Source: Lentzea aerocolonigenes
GTDB lineage: Bacteria > Actinomycetota > Actinomycetes > Mycobacteriales > Pseudonocardiaceae
Length of the DNA stretch: 9,144 bases
Assembly (NCBI RefSeq): GCF_000955955.1
Contig: NZ_JYJG01000557.1
Location: 1-9,144, forward strand
Direction of reading: 5' to 3'
Shown here: piece by piece, positions 5,805 through 9,144 of the stretch
How positions within the stretch are numbered: position 1 is the first letter of the stretch
Layout: every line of letters starts with the position of its first letter
Position numbers and translations under genes: made by a program
Notes under the pieces: model-generated
The model's database searches: none
What the model was told of the DNA's origin: nothing
The model's input: only the letters and a program-made list of their open reading frames with translations

Positions 5805-7285
5805 GAGATGGTGATGTTGATCGTCACCTGCACGGATCCGGCAGTCCCGGTGATCGTCCCGTCGCCCGCCTTCGGACCGGCCTGCAGACGTGCCTTGAAC
5901 GTGATCGTCTGACCTGGCGCCAGCGTCTGGCCGCCGGTGCACGTCACGGTGCCCTTGCCCGCCGGGCAGCCGACCGACCCCTCAGGCACCTTGCCCGGCC
6001 CGACCGTCTTGACCTTGTCCGGCAGGTTCAACGTCAACGTTGGCACCTCGGTCGGCGCGGTGCCGGTGTTGGTGATGCCGATGGTCATCTCGTCGGGCGG
6101 GCCGTTGGTGGTCATCGCGATGTTGTTCGGCGCGCTCCCGGACAGCTTCGGTGCTGCGGCCGGACCAGGAACCGTCGTCGTGGGCGCGGCGGACCCGTTG
6201 GTCCCGCGCTGTTCGGTGGTGGGCGTGCCGGCACCGGAGGTTCCCGAGGGCGCGACACCGGACGTCGGCGTGGAGCCGGACGACCCGACCGGTGCCTGCC
6301 CGCTCGTGGTGATCGTCGTGATCACCGGGGCGGCGCCGGGGGGAGCGGACCCGTTGTTCTCCGAGGTGATGACACCGGAGCCCGCGACGACCACGACCGC
6401 GGCGGCCGACGCGGCCACCCCGATCCACGACGAAGCGCTGAGGGAGATCGCCGCGCCCTTGGTCGCCGCGGCGGCGAGGTACCCGGCGGTGCCTGTGCCG
6501 AGCACGATGGGCGCGACGAGACCGCGCAGCGCACCGTTCACGTCGGACAGTTCGCTGGCGAGCTTGCGGCATTCGGCGCAGTCGTCCATGTGCGCGTCGA
6601 GCTGGACGGCCTCGCGTCCCTTGAGTCCGCCCCGCGTCCAGGCGCCGAGCTTCGTCACGGTCGCGCGGCAGCGTTCGGCCGGCTCCTGGGCGACGTGCGC
6701 CTGCAGGAACGCCTTGCGCAACCCTTCGCGCGCACGGAACGCCATCGCGGAGACGCCGTTCGCGGTGAGTCCCAGCAGCGGCGCGATCTCGCCGGGCGAC
6801 TGGCCCTCGATCGCGGTGTGCCACAGGACCGTCTGCCAGCGTTCGGGCAGTGAGGCGAACGCAGACGCGGCCAGCGCCTGGTCCAGGTCCTCCACGGCCT
6901 TGTCGCGGAACGGCACGCTCGTCACCCGTGTCGCGCCGGGGACTTCCTCGACGTTGCCGGCGAGCTCGAGCCGTTTCTCCTTGCGGGTCCGGTCATAGGC
7001 CGAATGCCGTACCGCCGTCAGCAGGTACGGCCGGAACGCCGCACCGGGACCACCACCGGTGCGCAGGGCGGCGAGCACCTTGGCGAACGCGTCCGACACC
7101 AGGTCGTCCGCGTCCGACGTCGACGACGACAGCTGCATCGCGAGGATGGTGGCGGCCCGCACGTGGCGTTCGTAGAGCTTGCCGTAGGCCTCGACCTTGC
7201 CGTCGCGCACGGCATCTATCAGGTCGGCGTCCGACGGCGGTCGCCCACGCTGCCCGATCAAAGAATGCCGCCTTACGTCATGCAC
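5801..7285 (-). CDS. ECF sigma factor fused to zinc-finger anti-sigma motif, membrane segment and extracellular domain
   Basis: Single 494-residue protein that appears to combine an ECF sigma factor with its own membrane tether. Residues 19-106 form sigma region 2 (DADLIDAVRDG through DADDLVSDAFAKVL and the FRPYLLTAVRHSAYDRTRK core-binding/-10 segment). Residues 138-195 form region 4, with helix-turn-helix SPGEIAPLLGLTANGVSAMAFRAREGL. An H-x3-C-x2-C motif (His232, Cys236, Cys239) matches zinc-finger anti-sigma domains. A hydrophobic segment at 286-306 (SWIGVAASAAAVVVVAGSGVI) is the likely membrane helix; 256-274 is a weaker one. A Gly/Ser/Thr/Pro-rich stalk follows to about 390, then a beta-rich C-terminal domain resembling DUF11/CARDB folds. 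The start is the GTG at 7283-7285, 18 codons before region 2; its ribosome-binding site is weak. Actinobacterial ECF groups with such C-terminal extensions are known; the signal and the mode of release are not visible here. Confidence 0.88.
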   Translation of the reverse strand: MHDVRRHSLIGQRGRPPSDADLIDAVRDGKVEAYGKLYERHVRAATILAMQLSSSTSDADDLVSDAFAKVLAALRTGGGPGAAFRPYLLTAVRHSAYDRTRKEKRLELAGNVEEVPGATRVTSVPFRDKAVEDLDQALAASAFASLPERWQTVLWHTAIEGQSPGEIAPLLGLTANGVSAMAFRAREGLRKAFLQAHVAQEPAERCRATVTKLGAWTRGGLKGREAVQLDAHMDDCAECRKLASELSDVNGALRGLVAPIVLGTGTAGYLAAAATKGAAISLSASSWIGVAASAAAVVVVAGSGVITSENNGSAPPGAAPVITTITTSGQAPVGSSGSTPTSGVAPSGTSGAGTPTTEQRGTNGSAAPTTTVPGPAAAPKLSGSAPNNIAMTTNGPPDEMTIGITNTGTAPTEVPTLTLNLPDKVKTVGPGKVPEGSVGCPAGKGTVTCTGGQTLAPGQTITFKARLQAGPKAGDGTITGTAGSVQVTINITIS

Positions 7286-7300
7286 ACCACTGATACGCGG

Positions 7301-7329
7301 ACCCTATCGAGATGACTCAACACGAACAA
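7301..7329 (-). promoter_or_regulatory. Possible promoter of the sigma-fusion gene
   Basis: On the minus strand TTGTTC (7324-7329) and TAGGGT (7301-7306) are separated by 17 bp. A start about 7 nt downstream would leave only 9-10 nt before the GTG at 7285, a nearly leaderless transcript, which fits the lack of a clear ribosome-binding site. The matches to consensus are modest. Confidence 0.3.
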
Positions 7330-7363
7330 TCCACGCATCCGAACCTGATGTAATAAAAGAGGT

Positions 7364-7378
7364 TTAGGGCGGGCCTAA
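7364..7378. promoter_or_regulatory. Short palindrome in the divergent sigma/GH15 spacer
   Basis: TTAGG-GCGGG-CCTAA is a 5-bp inverted repeat next to an unusually A-rich stretch (TAATAAAAGA at 7351-7360) in otherwise GC-rich DNA. Its position between divergent genes would suit an operator, but the symmetry is short and could be chance. Confidence 0.22.
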
Positions 7379-7430
7379 GTCTTGACCAACACAGGTCCGA
7401 TGGCCCTGGCGCGTACTTACGTTGCCTGCC

Positions 7431-9107
7431 GTGACGGACTTCCTGACGCCGGTGCGCGTGGCGGTGCCCATCGAGCGGCACAGCCTGCTCTCCGACCGCC
7501 GTGCCCTCGCCCTGGTCACGCCCGACGCGGACGTGACGTGGCTGTGCCACCCCTCGCCGGACTCGCCGGCGTTGTTCGCCGCGCTGCTCGGCGGTTCCGG
7601 GCATTTCTCGGTGCGGCCCCAGAAGGACCAGCTTCCGTTGGGCCAACGGTATGCACCGGGCACGATGACCGTGCAGACCCGCTGGACGGGCTTGCAGGTG
7701 ACCGACCATTTGGCCGCCGGACTGGTGCGGACGGTCGAAGGCCGGGTCCCCGCGGCCGTGGAGTTCGCGCCACGCCCCGATTTCGGCCGTGTTCCGGTGG
7801 TGCTGGAGCGGGTCGGTGACGGGCTGCGGGTGGCCGGCACGTCGATCTTCCTGCGGTCGCCAGGGGTGGACTGGGAGATCGGCGACGGGGTTGCGACCGC
7901 GGTGATCATCCCTCCTCTCGTGCTGGAGCTGGACCTGGGTTCACCGTCCGAAGTGGACTCGGATTGGCCCGATTGGTCAGCGTCGTTGCGACTTCCGTCC
8001 GTCTGCCCGGACTTGGTGCTCCGGTCCGCACTTACGTTGCGGGCTTTGTGTCATCGCGACACCGGCGCGGTGCTCGCGGCCGCCACGACGTCGCTGCCCG
8101 AGCAGATCGGCGGGGTGCGCAACTGGGACTACCGCTACTGCTGGCTGCGCGATGCGGCCTTGACCGTGCAAGCGCTGGTGTCACTCGGGTCCTTCGCCGA
8201 GGCAACCGCTTTCGTGGACTGGTTCTGCGGCGTGCTCGACTCCGTTCCCGGTCCGGAAGTGCTGAGTCCGCTCTACACCGTCCGCGGCACCGCGCTCGGG
8301 CCGGAGCAGGTGATCGACAGCCTGCCGGGCTATGCGGGTTCCGGACCGGTCCGCGTCGGCAACCTCGCAGACTCGCAGGTGCAGCTGGACGTGTTCGGCC
8401 CGATCGCGGACCTCGTGCACGACCTGGCGCTGGCCCAGGGTTTCCTGTCCGATCGTTCCTGGGACATCGTCGTCTCGATGGTGTCTGCCGTGTCGCGTCG
8501 CTGGCACGAGCCGGACCACGGCATCTGGGAGGAACGCCACGTGCCGCGCCACCGCGTGTACTCGCGCGTGATGTGCTGGCAGACCCTGGACCGCGCGATC
8601 GGTTTGGCGTCCCGGTTCGGCCGCTCGCTGGATCCGGCCTGGCCGGAGCTGCGCGCGGTGATCGCCGCCGAGGTGCTGGACCGCGGCTGGAACCCGGACG
8701 TCGGCGCCTTCACCACGGCCTACGACGGCACCGACCTCGACGCCGCCTCGCTGCACGTGGGCCTCTCGGGCCTCCTCGACCCGGCCGACCCGCGCTTTCA
8801 CGCCACGGTCGTCGCGGTCGAGGAGACCCTGCGCAGCGGCCCGACCGTCTACCGCTACCTGCGCGACGACGGCCTGCCGGGTGACGAGGGCGGGTTCCAC
8901 CTGTGCACGGCCTGGCTGATCGAGGCCTATCTGCGCGTCGGCCGCCGTGCCGACGCGCAGGAGCTGTTCGAGAGCTTCGTCCGGCTGGCCGGGCCGACCG
9001 GACTGCTGTCCGAGGAGTACGACCCGGTCGCCGAACGATCTCTGGGCAACCACCCGCAGGCCTACTCCCACCTGGGCCTGATCCGCTGCGCCCGATTGCT
9101 GGACTAG
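7431..9107 (+). CDS. Glycoside hydrolase family 15 protein (glucoamylase/trehalase class)
   Basis: Cytosolic alpha-glucosidic hydrolase of 558 residues, slightly short for actinobacterial GH15 (often about 600). The N-terminal part (PIERHSLLSDRRALALVTPDADVTWLCHP) is the typical opening beta-sandwich domain. The (alpha/alpha)6 catalytic domain follows, with NWDYRYCWLRDA (231-242), GIWEE (364-368, with the probable catalytic acid), a GGFHLCTAWLIEAYLRVGR helix and SEEYDP (527-532, with the probable catalytic base), then GNHPQAYSHLGLI. There is no signal peptide, so the substrate is intracellular: maltodextrin, isomaltose-type oligosaccharides or trehalose. GH15 trehalases are known in mycobacteria, and sequence reading alone cannot choose between them. 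I prefer GTG 7431 (MTDFLTP) over the in-frame TTG 7422; neither has a clear ribosome-binding site. The gene is divergent from the sigma-fusion gene across about 145 bp and appears monocistronic. Confidence 0.9.
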   Translation: MTDFLTPVRVAVPIERHSLLSDRRALALVTPDADVTWLCHPSPDSPALFAALLGGSGHFSVRPQKDQLPLGQRYAPGTMTVQTRWTGLQVTDHLAAGLVRTVEGRVPAAVEFAPRPDFGRVPVVLERVGDGLRVAGTSIFLRSPGVDWEIGDGVATAVIIPPLVLELDLGSPSEVDSDWPDWSASLRLPSVCPDLVLRSALTLRALCHRDTGAVLAAATTSLPEQIGGVRNWDYRYCWLRDAALTVQALVSLGSFAEATAFVDWFCGVLDSVPGPEVLSPLYTVRGTALGPEQVIDSLPGYAGSGPVRVGNLADSQVQLDVFGPIADLVHDLALAQGFLSDRSWDIVVSMVSAVSRRWHEPDHGIWEERHVPRHRVYSRVMCWQTLDRAIGLASRFGRSLDPAWPELRAVIAAEVLDRGWNPDVGAFTTAYDGTDLDAASLHVGLSGLLDPADPRFHATVVAVEETLRSGPTVYRYLRDDGLPGDEGGFHLCTAWLIEAYLRVGRRADAQELFESFVRLAGPTGLLSEEYDPVAERSLGNHPQAYSHLGLIRCARLLD

Positions 9108-9122
9108 ACGGTTGATTCCAAG

Positions 9123-9140
9123 GGTCCGCAGCCACGGACC
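9123..9140 (+). terminator. Candidate terminator hairpin after the GH15 gene
   Basis: GGTCCG (9123-9128) and CGGACC (9135-9140) form a perfect 6-bp stem with a 6-nt loop, 15 bp after the stop codon. The window ends 4 nt later, so a T tract cannot be assessed. Confidence 0.4.
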
Positions 9141-9144
9141 TGCG

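Noticed and set aside
5937..6998. 353-codon plus-strand frame opposite the sigma-fusion gene
   Set aside because: It is antisense to clear sigma region 4, zinc-motif and stalk coding sequence; its Pro/Val/Ala richness mirrors the Gly/Thr-rich stalk.
7382..7419. TTGACC with TACTTA as promoter of the GH15 gene
   Set aside because: The spacing is 26 bp, too long for a sigma-70 promoter, and TACTTA lacks the conserved last T of the -10.

Overview
The window is high-GC DNA with a strong G/C preference at third codon positions, GTG starts, SARP and ECF regulators and a CebR-type operator. This points to a filamentous actinomycete, and the gene types and style would suit Pseudonocardiales (Lentzea, Saccharothrix or Amycolatopsis relatives). 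That placement is inference; no rRNA or marker gene is present.

Left part (1-2198, all minus strand): a carbohydrate-uptake locus. A small reading frame (2049-2198) precedes a LacI-family repressor gene (1023-2039). The repressor gene is followed by the 5' two-thirds of a sugar ABC-transporter binding lipoprotein gene (1-894), which runs off the window. The 128-bp gap between repressor and transporter holds a TTGACA promoter bracketed by two copies of the TGGGAGCGCTCCCA-type box known for CebR/CelR, the cellobiose/cello-oligosaccharide repressors. The layout therefore reads as a cebR-cebE-like unit under local repression, probably with DNA looping.

Middle (2387-5116, plus strand): a large AfsR-type regulator (SARP DNA-binding and BTAD domains, NB-ARC ATPase, TPR repeats) with one TTA codon. 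No biosynthetic cluster is visible beside it. Its 3' end overlaps by 15 bp, tail to tail, a small uncharacterised minus-strand gene (5102-5575).

Right part: a minus-strand fusion protein (5801-7285) that joins an ECF sigma factor to a zinc-finger anti-sigma-like motif, a membrane segment, a low-complexity stalk and a probable extracellular Ig-like domain. Directly at its stop codon lies a 117-bp imperfect palindrome (5688-5804) with perfect 22-bp ends that begin and end in CTAG. It looks like a miniature inverted-repeat element of IS630 type and is the least expected structure in the window. Divergent from the sigma gene is a cytosolic GH15 glycosidase (7431-9107; glucoamylase or trehalase class), followed by a small hairpin at the window end.

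The common threads are carbohydrate use (cello-oligosaccharide uptake, an alpha-glucosidase) and signal-responsive regulation (LacI, SARP-STAND, membrane-tethered sigma). No RNA gene, CRISPR array or complete insertion sequence was seen.
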